Assembly (NCBI GenBank): GCA_950295325.1
Contig: OX485808.1
Span: 6,326,501-6,390,500, forward strand
Reading direction: 5' to 3'
Length of the DNA: 64,000 nucleotides
DNA from: Polytrichum commune
Taxonomy: Eukaryota > Streptophyta > Polytrichopsida > Polytrichales > Polytrichaceae
Below, piece by piece: positions 47,701-57,540 of this stretch. The notes below the pieces were generated by a model. That model searched no databases and was not told the origin of the DNA. It was given only the letters and a program-made list of their open reading frames with translations. The position numbers and the translations under genes were made by a program. The first letter of the stretch is position 1, and each line of letters starts with the position of its first letter.

Positions 47701-49460
47701 ACCATGAATTGGCATCTCTTCCGTTCAATATGTTAGTAGCATTTTCAACTTTAACAACAGTTGTTATACGTCTTTTTTTGTTTGACAACGGATTTTACAG
47801 TTGACAATACCCTCGTCGTGCTCAGTTGGACAAAATGCACCCCACAATGAGATCCTATAGGTAACAAACTTGATCCACATGAAGATCTTGCTTGGAGACA
47901 ATTATCATGGTTGTTGAATTGAATGCTATGCTTAATTCTCGCTAATCTATCTTTGGATAGAAAGGTATTACCATTAAGTTGCAAAACAAGTGTTGACTTG
48001 TAAATAGAATGCCCATCAACTTCTACGGTTGGCAAAATCTTTTCGGCTCCTTGTACCAAGGTCACTTGATCCTCCGTCTGATTAAGTAGGTCCGTTCTGA
48101 CATCACGAGTCTCTTCTTCTACCAAGGTGGATAGCTGCAACCCATCAATCTTCCATTTGGGGTGAATATACAAAATCCATTGACGTCACAAATTTTGTAT
48201 GTAACCGGTTCCTCAATATGTTGGAGTCCCCATCCTCTCCTGACACCGGCCTAGCAGTAGGTTTGTAAGCAAAACTTGTTGGATCCGCTTTCTCCACTAG
48301 CCACTGCTTCTCATACCATTTTTGTTTTTTTGTTTTTTGGCTAGGCGTTGTGTGCTTGAAACCATGTTCAAAGGCCGGAACAAAGCATGGGCCTCTTTCA
48401 ATACCTCTTGCAACACGGCTATCACATCAACATTTGAGGTTATCGCCGTATAGTTGCCCAAACTCCATTGTATAGAGAGTTCAAAAATTGTCCTACAAGA
48501 CTTTGAGATTGCACAATGAGAGAGAGAGTTGGGCTTTTCTTGAGATGTTCTATGCTTACTATCAAGCTTAGTCCGTTCTTATAACATCCTCTTATTCAGA
48601 GGCCAAATCATTCTTCAACATATCAATGCACCTTTTTTGAAAACTTGGGAGGGTGGGTGGGAGCAAGCCTCATGACCCAACTATTTGCAAAGCTATCCTC
48701 TTACCATAGTCATTATCTCTACATTGCTTGCATCTAAGAAGGTGTTACGACCTGGAAGTAGTCTAAACAACTTACAGTGTAACTTTTCATTTCACTCTTG
48801 TAGATTCTTTACATATCCATATCAAGCTTAGAAAGGTAAACGACTAGCTCAACAAAAACTTCAAAGTTTTACCAACAATCAGATTATGTTATGCGTTCCT
48901 CATACCATTGGAGTACATACGCATAAGTATAATCATAATGCACATACTATTTTTGAACAAAGATACTATGCAAAACCTAAAGATGTCGTCAAGTTTGTGA
49001 AGGGTCCGCCTCACTTGTGCCCATGCCACCAACCAAATCCAAAGAGAGGGTTAGTAACGTACACGAGGTGAATAGCAGCGGAAACCCAATTGTTATCTAT
49101 GTCACACAATTTTGTACAACATGAAAATACATTTTGCATCATTGAATACACATACTATCATAGAGTATTCTACCTGTTCCTTAGCCATTTGAACCTTGTG
49201 TAGTCGAAAAAAGATGTAACTAACACACCCTCTCCACAAGACTAAGTATGCACAACTTGCACTAATCTTGTGAGTTACTAAGGGTAAACTGCCATATGCG
49301 GTTTAACCTCCGAAAGGAGGCTCTCTTGGCCTCTCACTCTTAATATAGGATTAGGTAAATGTTTGTGTCCATTGATGTGAAGCCCACGATCTATGGTTGA
49401 TATTTGTTAGGTAACACTGGCTTAACCCTAAAGCATTCTTACCCTGGGGTTAAATAAAGT
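44772..49460 (+). repeat. Large direct repeat, copy B (partner at 26518-32990)
   Basis: Collinear with copy A in the blocks listed there, same orientation. Copy B has its own CATC tract (45024-45070) and TA tract (45821-45840) at the same places. It lacks the 28741-29035 segment of A, with the junction at 46970. It carries about 1.3 kb (47103-48383) absent from A that includes protein-coding remnants on the minus strand. A C-run of 14 lies near 47326-47339. Confidence 0.8.
47402..48173 (-). pseudogene. Unrecognised protein-coding remnant, two pieces
   Basis: Two minus-strand frames in reading order: 48173-47751 and 47680-47402. The first includes LVEEETRDVRTDLLNQTEDQ, EVDGHSIYKSTLVLQLNGN and FLSKDRLARIKHSI. 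The second includes RRRNGKQFGVLRHAVDLLAR, NNPHIEVMLQYYRKHLG and KFKYDYKATKWIGENYTI. The composition looks like real protein, unlike the surrounding frames, and the pieces appear to belong to one gene separated by a frame break or intron. I cannot name the family. It lies in the part of copy B not shared with copy A, so it is probably an insertion or a captured fragment. Confidence 0.45.
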
Positions 49461-49754
49461 TACTAAGCAGGTTCGTCTATGGGCAAGGAATAATCAAAGT
49501 AATTAATGATACCATGGATTCACTTATGCATAAGAGGTGTCATCTGACACAAACTACCATATGTCACTAACTATCATATTTAGTGTACTTACCATACTTG
49601 ATTTCAAACAATGTGCACAGTGTGTTATCATATAGGGTCATATGTCAAGCATATCATTTACCGATCCACTTCTCGAGCTTGACACGTGGCTCTTGGCAAT
49701 GACCCAACATGTCAACATGCAATGTATTTATCCCCCCCCCTCTTCCACAATAAG

Positions 49755-49985
49755 CACTACACTAAATAGCATATAATTAGTGTCACTTACTATTTGGAAC
49801 TACACAATGTTATATCTATTTATTGCATATCTCGTATTTTTGCCAACAAATGTCAAATTGGGTGTTTGGACATTATAGAACATTGATAGCTTTACTTGAT
49901 AAAAAGTTGCATCAATAGTAAAATATATATAGCGTTGTGTAACTCCAAAAAGTAAGTGACACTAATAATATGCTTTCTGTGTATG
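49755..49985. mobile_element. MITE family B, copy 3
   Basis: Left end CACTACACTAAATAGCATAT then AGTGTCACTTACTATTTGGA; right side is the complement (GTAACTCCAAAAAGTAAGTG then ACACTAATAATATG). The interior matches the copies at 35121 and 44015 (GTTTGGACATTATAGAACAT). Confidence 0.75.
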
Positions 49986-51044
49986 AAATTGGGCCTTCGG
50001 AAATAGTGTGATATTCCACACTAATTAACGATTGAACTTGTAAGGAGTATGTCAAATGAAAATGCAAGTAGAACAGATCTGCAAGTAGTATGAGTCGTAC
50101 AAATGTAAGATTTACCAATTTTAGCACACATATTATATTCTATCAAATGAAGGTGCCACATGTCGCGCATTGGTTGGTTGAATCATGTGAAAAACGACAC
50201 AGCATGGAACAAAAATTTGATTTTGGCAAGCCAGCTGGCTTATTCAATAAAGGTACGTTCTATGGTACAAAGGTCCAACCACACAAACTTTTGAGCTCGA
50301 GTTTATATCTTTGATGGGCCAAAGCGAAATGATTCGAACCCTTCCGTGTGCTTAAAACGATGGAGCTCTGTATCATCATGCATTTGATTTTCTCTTCTCA
50401 AAGTTGAAGCCCAAACTTGAACTTGTAGATATGGACTTTGAAGATCCTCCACATCGAAACTTGCTAGGGCTTAAACTCAAGAACCAATTCAAAAAAAGAA
50501 GGAATCAAGGGACGATCTTGAGCCAAAGCTCCACTATGTAAGGGCTCATAAGCTTGCAAAGGATTATGGGGCAAGGGCATAAGAGCATGTTCACTGGTTC
50601 TCCATATGATACTCTGCAACAAAATAGTGTCAGGTTTAGTCCACACGTTGGACGCACAAGTTAGGCTCAACCACTATTACATCATTGATGGGGCATGGAA
50701 TAGCAGCCGTGTTCCTTTTTTTCCGCTTCATATGGAAGTTAGATTTGAACTCAATTTGTTGCCAACATTAAAAGTTGGGCCTCCCATGCTAGAATAGCTT
50801 CGGTACATTATGGCCCAACTTTCAACTCCTTTATGAGAGAATCAACTATCAATACCTCGTATTGTTTGACCAAATAGAATCTTAGCTTCAACTCCTTCAT
50901 TGTAAAGCCTTGTGTATTGTAAGATACTAGTTTTGATGATGGGACCCGCAACTTATGAAACTCATATCTAGTGAACGTGTAATACATATAAGGAGATGAC
51001 TCCCGTCTTAAATGATGTTACATGATTTAGCACCCTTTGTGTTA
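49986..51044. other. No gene recognised
   Basis: Unassigned sequence between two transposon copies. Frames of 60-75 codons on either strand show no motif. Confidence 0.35.
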
Positions 51045-51555
51045 GGGGCGGTTTACACTATGGACCAAGAGCCATGACCATTTAATTCTAAAATATGTGA
51101 TTGGAGAGTAAAGTGCTCTTGGTCCCATTTGGCTTTACACTACCTTGAAAAAAGGAGAATGACCACTAACTTTGAGGTCCCCAAAAACTACTAAAATCTG
51201 CCATTTGGATAATGTGCCATGGTCCAACGGGTTTTCCGTTGAGGTGAGGCAAAATGCTTGACTCAACGGAAATCAAGGGAGCCGTAAGGCTGAAAATCAG
51301 CCATTGGCCGATTTTTTTTAAATATTTTTTTTCCCGATTTTTTTTGACGTTACTATAGATCGTTGGGATAGAAATATTAAAAAATCAGCCCAAAGTTGTC
51401 CTGGTCCAAATCCACTTTACACTACAAGAGTGACCAAGCCACTCAAAAATCCATTTTTGATTTTTCATGGTCACGGCTCTTGGCCAAGAGCTCTGACCAT
51501 GAAAATGATTTAATTTTCTTGGTCATGGCTCTTGGTCCATAGTGTAAACCGCCCC
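51045..51555. mobile_element. Harbinger-type MITE with TTA target, copy 1
   Basis: A 511-bp element with terminal inverted repeats of more than 35 bases, beginning GGGGCGGTTTACACTATGGA and running through CCAAGAGCCATGACCA with near identity. It is flanked by TTA on both sides (51042-51044 and 51556-51558), the 3-base target duplication of PIF/Harbinger elements. The interior contains CATGGTCCAACGGGTTTTCC and long T-runs. Non-coding. A sister copy begins only 136 bases to the right. Confidence 0.88.
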
Positions 51556-52149
51556 TTAGTGTTTGGTGTACACTACAACGTGTGATCATGCTTTAAGAAT
51601 GAAGTTTAAATAATGTTGCGATGTTCCGCATATGCGCCCCCCCCCCCGCCCTCCTTTTTCCCAACTAAATAACATCTTTTATGTTAGTTAGGGGCGGTTT
51701 ACACTATGGACCATGAAGTTGGACCAGGGCTCTGCAAGGCAGCTGATTGGCTGTTGAAGTTCTCCCGGGACAACTTCGGTTTACACTAAGGAAAAAATGG
51801 CAGAGGGACCATGGAGGTCGAGGTCCCCAAAATATAATTTTAATGGCCTAATAAATGCACTGACATGGTCCAACGGGTTTTGCGTTGAGAGAGGCAAGAG
51901 AGGTGGTCTGGTAGGAAAAGGCAAGGGCCCATGTCAGAGAAATACCATTTCAATAAATTTTTAATGAATCTACCTTTTAAGCGCCTTAATTATACCATAG
52001 CCCATGAGACATACCAGCACTACCTTGCCCTACCCCTTAAACCGGCTCACACATGTTTCACCAAACAACGCGGGACATCTAGAACTCAAGAATTCAAGTG
52101 CAGATTTGGTTTTTTGGTCTACCAAATGTAATGTTTGGAATTTTGGGGC

Positions 52150-52203
52150 TTATAATATACCGTTGGAAAGGTCTTGAAAATACCTTTCCAATGGTATATT
52201 ACA
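52150..52203. repeat. Short hairpin inside the Harbinger-type MITE
   Basis: Arms TATACCGTTGGAAAGGT and ACCTTTCCAATGGTATA pair with one G-T style mismatch around a 9-base loop. Confidence 0.75.
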
Positions 52204-52299
52204 CACCCCAATATGCTTACAAAATTCAGTTGCAAAACAAAAACAAAATCTGTAGTGGTTTAGTGATTGTAGATCAGGGTAGTCAAAAGAAGTGCAATG

Positions 52300-52412
52300 G
52301 GAAATCTTCTAACATTAATTATCAAAGAATTGAAAATTAGTGTTGAGCAAGGTAGGGTGGTAACAACAATAAATATAATCAAACACTAAATATCCTATTT
52401 AGTGTAGTGACA
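52300..52412 (-). mobile_element. MITE family A, truncated inverted copy
   Basis: Read as complement, the text CACTACACTAAATAGGATAT, then TTTAGTGTTTGATTATATTT, the GTTGTTACCACCCTA segment and TGCTCAACACTAATTTTCAA follow the same order as 2555-2650 in the selenium-binding gene insertion. The other end is missing. Confidence 0.7.
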
Positions 52413-52825
52413 ACACAAGGTACATGTCACATGTAAATTACATTGAGCATGTACAAATTAAATTTCTCGTTTTATTTTATTTAAAAAAAATTGTTGTGAG
52501 AAGATTTGCAAGCCACATCTTCGACACATTTAACAAGAAGTGAAGACAAGTGAAGCCCAAGAGAAGACAAGGAATGATCAAACTTAATTTTTTTTCAAAA
52601 TTGCCCTTTTTGGGCATGTATTAAAAAAATCAGCACCTTCACTTTTTGGTGTGTGGTCATTCCTCTTGGTCCACATTTGGTTTACACCTAGTGAAGGGCC
52701 CATGAACCATGAAAACTAATATTTTAATAACTCGGACCATGGAAGTCGTCCCATGAAGTCGTCCCACGCAAAATAGGCCTCTTACGTGGGACGACTTCAT
52801 GGTCCATAGTGTAAACCGCCCCTTA

Positions 52826-54275
52826 GTGAACCGAAAGTTGGAAATAGAAGGAGCCTCCCCTAGCATGCGGGACCCCATCCTCTATAACGAGCGTGGGAAG
52901 GCTTGACTCAAAACAAAAACCGTCGAGGAATAATCATAAACAAGAGGGCCCAAACTTGGTAATGGTCTTGGTTGAGCTCCCCTACCATAGGGTCCTCCAA
53001 TGAGGCTCCAGTTCTCTTTCCCTCCTCTTTCCCCCCAGATTGCCAAAATTAACGAAGGCCGATCCGGTCAAAATCCATGTCCCCAAAGCCAGGTCGCTAG
53101 GTCATTTGGCGCCCGCCCGTACTTTAACCCACGTCCGCAACCTGCCACCCTCCACCTGGCGCTAAACTCCAAAATCCAGGTCCCCATACCACTTTCGTCA
53201 TCTCGGCCGTGCGGGGAGAGCGGGTTTGACGGGGTCCCGACTTCCCCCGTCTGGGCCTACGTGGAGAGGTGAGGCCCACGAAGCATGGGGCCCACTCTAC
53301 GAGGCTAGAATCGGCATGCGAAAGCCGTCTAACGTTGAAGTTCTCTTCGCTTGCCTGCTCCGCTCCTGCTCCCCTCTCGGTGGCTGCATGTTTTCCTCCC
53401 ATCCCAGCATCCACCGACGAGCCCCATAGCTCCTCCGAATTGCGTCCCCGCAACGGCTTGAGCTCCACCGACCGACTGGTCTTCGCCGTCTGCAAAATCG
53501 TGCTCTGTGGAGCGTGTGGCAAGAGTACTAGGGTTCGAAGGTGGGAGTCGGTGCGCGAGACAAAGAGTTCGAGAGTTCGAGAGTTCGAGAGAGAGAGCTG
53601 GAGCTGCGGCGGAAGGTTTTGTGGTGTTGTGGAGTTGGGAGATTTGGTTTCAGTGGTGACAAGCAGAACAGGTTGACGGTCAGGGGAGGGTTTGCAAAGC
53701 GGGCAGGAAGGAAAGGAAGGGAATGAAGGTGTGGAGGCATCCAGGTCTGCGGAGGAGTGTCGGTACAGAGTGCGGGAGGAACATTGGTTGGCATTGAGAT
53801 GGTATGACCGAGATCACAGGGCAAACAGCTCGGTGGAGGAGGGGTTTTTTTTCGAGGAGGGCAGCACGAGGATCTAGAGACAGGTTTGGTTTGTGGAAGT
53901 TCTCAGGAGGTGGAGGGGCCGGAAGATTCCTTCTGGTAGGGTTCTTCGTGGCTGGCAAAGAAGCTTGCGCGGTCATTTGAGGAGCACGGACAGATCTGTT
54001 GTGGAGAGAGAGAGAGAGAGCTCCTCTGGTCACAAGAGCCTTTGGTGTGGGTAGCAAGAATCAACAGAGATAGAAGGCTTTCTGAAAAAAATGTTCTGGC
54101 GAGTACCTGGCTTATCGACCACTTCTCCGGTAAGTTTTCGATACGGGCAGTAGCTTAGTCACTCTCTCCCCCCCGGTCTGCATGTATATCTTATGATACA
54201 AGCTGCAGCTTGTCGAGTTTCTTGTCTCTTCACCTTCTGGTTTTATTTTCACCGGAAGAATAGAATCATGTGTCT
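52826..54275. other. GC-rich non-coding region, possible promoter/leader
   Basis: From about 53000 to 54060 the sequence is GC-rich and holds many overlapping open frames on both strands, none with a recognisable domain. Near 53565-53595 GAGAGTTCGA is repeated three times, and a GA run is at 54004-54020. At 54131-54137 TCCGGTAAGTTTT is a strong consensus splice donor. The region could be the promoter and first non-coding exon of a gene whose coding part I cannot find, or a transposon. Confidence 0.3.
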
Positions 54276-54279
54276 GCAA

Positions 54280-55165
54280 TATGGAATGGCGTAAGTTCGA
54301 CAGAATTTCATTCTTCCAACTTCAAAAAAAATGGTGAACGGTGTGTTGTCTGTGACCCCTGCCCGCGGCCTTAAAGCGAGGCTGGAAACTATTGTCGTTG
54401 CGATACCCGACTTCTCAGCATGATGTCATGAAGACGGTATCCATTAGCTTGGAGGTTTTTTTGATTTATCAAGTTTTGCTATTTTCTCCGAATGGCCATC
54501 TCTGTACGCTATCTGCAAGAGCTGTAGCAGAGATTAGTGTTTAGTGTTCCAAGAGTCCCTTTTTGACCTTCGTTGGTTTGATGTTAAGTATGTACCACTT
54601 TTTGTGTTACCAAGGTTTTACATTTGGGGGAATTAGTTTTTACATGAAATTATTATCAGACGAAAGGTTGAATTTCGGTATTAAAATGGTTTCTGCGTCT
54701 AAAGTCCTGTGTCCTTGTTCATCAGCAAAGAACTAAAATGGAATAGCGTAAGTTGGACCGAATCTCGTTTTGAACTTCTTAAAAAACTATTGATTGCTTT
54801 GTCTGTGACCCGTGCCCATCGTCTTAAAGCTAGGCTCGGAAACTATTCACTCTGAGATACTTGAGTTCTCACCAGTGAGCTGGTATCATGTCATGAAGAT
54901 GGTATCTATTTGCTTGGAATGTTTTGGGTTATGGGGTTTCGCTATTTTTTTCAAGTGGGCATCGCTCTACGCTATCTGCGAAAGCTGAAGCAGTGTTTAG
55001 TGTGTTAGAAGTCCCTTTTTGACCTTCTTGGGTTTGATATTAGGTATCTACCTCTTTTTATGGTACCAAAGGTTCCACATTTTGGGGAGTTAAGTTGTTT
55101 ACATAGAATTATCATAAGTCAGAAGCTTGAACTTCGTCTAGAATGGTTTCTGGGGTTCTGGATTT
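54280..55165. repeat. Tandem duplication, unit about 450 bp
   Basis: Two direct copies, 54280-54710 and 54733-55165. Shared landmarks in the same order are AATGG-GTAAGTT, GTCTGTGACCC, CTTAAAGC-AGGCT-GGAAAC, ATGTCATGAAGA-GGTATC, TACGCTATCTGC, TCCCTTTTTGACCTTC and TTTTGGGG-like text. They are diverged by roughly a fifth. Neither copy has a sustained open frame. It lies just downstream of a possible first exon, so it could be intronic. Confidence 0.85.
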
Positions 55166-56021
55166 CTGACTTTTGGTACGGAACTATGCTGCTAGTTGTT
55201 TCGGCCTTTACATGATTTTGTTAATGTTAAAGATCTAGTCTAAAATCTCTGAGAATCAATTAGCAGAAGAACATGGGGTAGTCCAGATAATCTGGGTTTT
55301 ATTGCTACTGGGCCAGTTACAGTGCACAGAGAACGTGGAGAGTGAATGTCTCCTGCTTGAAATGGCATTTTGTTAAATTTATCATGTAACAGTATGTATA
55401 AAAATTGCACTGAACATGGATTTGAGAGATTGTGCTTTCCTCTACTTCAATTTCATTGGTGAAGGTCCAATGCGTGTGGTCAGTATGACAAAGTGATCAC
55501 TTAGACAATTGTTGTGATTAAAAAATATATTCTGAAGAATTTGACAATGTTTTGTGGAGCCTTGTAGTTTGGAAGTGTGTATTTCGTGGATTGTCCTTGA
55601 TCCTTTTACTTGTCCTGAGGAAATGTCTGTGATGGTGTTTGTCATTAGATTTCCCCCTTCCAGACCTACCTCCCGTACTCCACTACAGAAAAGTACTTTG
55701 GGCCATGGCAGACTGTTCTTTGCAGATTGTTACTGATGATATTGGAAATGCAAGTGCAAATGTGGAAATGCTCGCTCTGCATATGCAATTTAGTTTTTGT
55801 GGAGACCAACAGCTGGATGTATACAAAGCAACATCTGCAGATTTGTGGATATGGCTTTAATCATGCTTACTAAGAACTTAACACTGCAATGCTGAGTTTT
55901 CAGCATCCCCCTTACTTTGGATCAGTCTCTTCTACTTATTCTGTTGAATGAGAAGATGCTGCAGACATTGTGTTCATGACAAAAGTCAGGCTTTAGGTTG
56001 TATGACAGTGACATGCCACAT
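55166..56021. other. No gene recognised
   Basis: Unassigned. A 73-codon plus-strand frame at 55639-55860 has no known motif and is not called. Confidence 0.35.
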
Positions 56022-56087
56022 ACCCACATACCTTAAGAGGAAGAAAGGGTTGCTCTTGGGACAACCCAAGGGTCATTGGTTGGTTGA
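56022..56087. repeat. Exact 66-bp direct repeat, copy 1
   Basis: Identical to 56259-56324 over 66 bases (starting ACCCACATACCTTAAGAGG, ending GGTCATTGGTTGGTTGA), with a small internal inverted repeat CTTGGGACAACCCAAG. Confidence 0.92.
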
Positions 56088-56258
56088 TGGTAGTCATTAC
56101 TGCACAATGAATAGGGAATACAGTCGGGAGGACCTATGTTTCATTTAAGGAATTGACAAGCATTCAATTCTAAAATGTGTTATTTGCTTATGATCATCGA
56201 AAATTTGTTAGTTGTTATTTGGTTCGAAGTTGGAAAACATGAAAACGAAGCAATTAAC

Positions 56259-56324
56259 ACCCACATACCTTAAGAGGAAGAAAGGGTTGCTCTTGGGACA
56301 ACCCAAGGGTCATTGGTTGGTTGA
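56259..56324. repeat. Exact 66-bp direct repeat, copy 2
   Basis: Second identical copy, 237 bases after the first. The sequences on both sides differ from those around copy 1, so only the 66 bases were copied. Confidence 0.92.
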
Positions 56325-56891
56325 GGAAGTTAAGGATGGAGTGTGTTGGTGGTATGATTAACAACTTTGATAGCTAAATAATAGGATTTGTCATCAACAA
56401 TATTCTACAGAAACTCAGAAAGTAGGTTTGTTATGTATCTTCAATGGTGCATCTTATTGATGGCTTTGAACAAAATTATGTGATTGTCTTTGTGAGCTCC
56501 TTCGAACATCAAAGTTCAAACATTTGAGAAACCGAAAGGAATTGAAGAGGTTATTTCAAATTTGTCATGTCATGCTAGCTCATAGTATGAAAATGTCATT
56601 CGATGAGTCACATTTACATACGTCACATTAAGAGTCACATTTACATAAATCCACCGGCATGGTACTGATCTTCCACTTAAGCCTAACCCTTAAAAACCAT
56701 AAGGTCTCAACGTACGGCCAAATACACAAGTTTTAGTAGCCTTATCAAGTTCACCACCGCCTATTTCCAATTATGAGAGCACCCTAAACACCATATAACT
56801 ACATACATTGATGATATTTTAATGACGAAAACACCGACATATGTTTTCGTCATTAAACGAGTTGAGATCCAAGTGTTTCTAGGTTAATATC
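56325..56891. other. No gene recognised; contains a short hairpin
   Basis: Unassigned apart from a near-perfect hairpin at about 56820-56855, where TTTAATGACGAAAACA faces TGTTTTCGTCATTAAA around a short loop, and a repeated GAGTCACATTTACAT near 56605 and 56630. Confidence 0.5.
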
Positions 56892-57095
56892 CAGGGAGAT
56901 TTTTAGGCATGATTGGTTAAAATTCCGGTGTTTCCTAATTCCAATGGTTGTATGTTGTAATCTTTTGGTTTTCCTTTATCGATTTGAGGTACATTCTATA
57001 GATTTCTTTAAATGATCGATAAATAATGTGAAGTTTTGAACTTTAATAGGTTATTTCTCATACTCAATCATTAAACTCAGAACTAGCAACCGATT
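56892..57095 (-). mobile_element. MITE family E, copy 3 (inverted)
   Basis: CCAGGGAGATTTTTAGGCAT, then CGGTGTTTCCTAAT, CTTTTGGTTTTCCTTTATCG and CTATAGATTTCTTTAAATGA match the complement of family E at 33833-34058. Diverged. Confidence 0.6.
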
Positions 57096-57112
57096 CTCTC
57101 TGTTCATTGTTT

Positions 57113-57287
57113 TAAGTCCAAGCGGTTACATGCTGATATATTTCGGTTTTGCTTTATCAATATATTTCCATTTAATTATAGATTGGCCTAAAATGATTGG
57201 CAACGTGCATAAAGTATTGACCATGAACTGGCTATTTTTTAAACACCACTGGCCCATCTGTAACTAGCAGTCAGATCTCCCCATTCT
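57113..57287 (-). mobile_element. MITE family E, copy 4 (inverted, partial)
   Basis: Begins in the middle of the element (AAGTCCAAGCGGTTACATGC) and runs to its end (TCTGTAACTAGCAGTCAGAT, CTCCCC), again as complement. It directly follows copy 3. Confidence 0.55.
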
Positions 57288-57470
57288 TAGCCCTTTGACT
57301 TCTTAACCATTTGTCAATATCTAGCCTTAAGGTAGATGATCCCACTTGCGAAAGTGCGACATCTACCAAAATCCTAGATATCATGATAAAGGCCATGAGC
57401 TGCAGGGCCCTATACATGCATACATCGATCATGTACATTATGATAATACTAACTCTATTGATACTACGGT

Positions 57471-57540
57471 CATAACATTATTCAGATTCATAACACGGTT
57501 ATGTGGGACTGTCAATATTTTGTAGAATATTCCCCACATT
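57471..57540. mobile_element. MITE family C, half copy
   Basis: CATAACATTATTCAGATTCA, TAACACGGTTATGTGGGACT and GAATATTCCCCACATTT match the left arm and centre of the elements at 7473 and 34184. The right arm is missing. Confidence 0.6.

Larger units (their letters stand above)
51691..52822. mobile_element. Harbinger-type MITE with TTA target, copy 2
   Basis: A 1132-bp element with the same GGGGCGGTTTACACTATGGA terminal repeat at both ends and TTA flanks (51688-51690 and 52823-52825). It shares CATGGTCCAACGGGTTTTGC and the 'gaggtccccaaaa' text with copy 1. It is longer because it holds other sequence, including a truncated family A MITE at about 52300-52412. Non-coding. Confidence 0.85.

Noticed and set aside
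53000-54060. A protein-coding gene in the GC-rich region
   Set aside because: Several frames of 60-135 codons overlap on both strands with no domain. Kept only as a possible promoter or leader.
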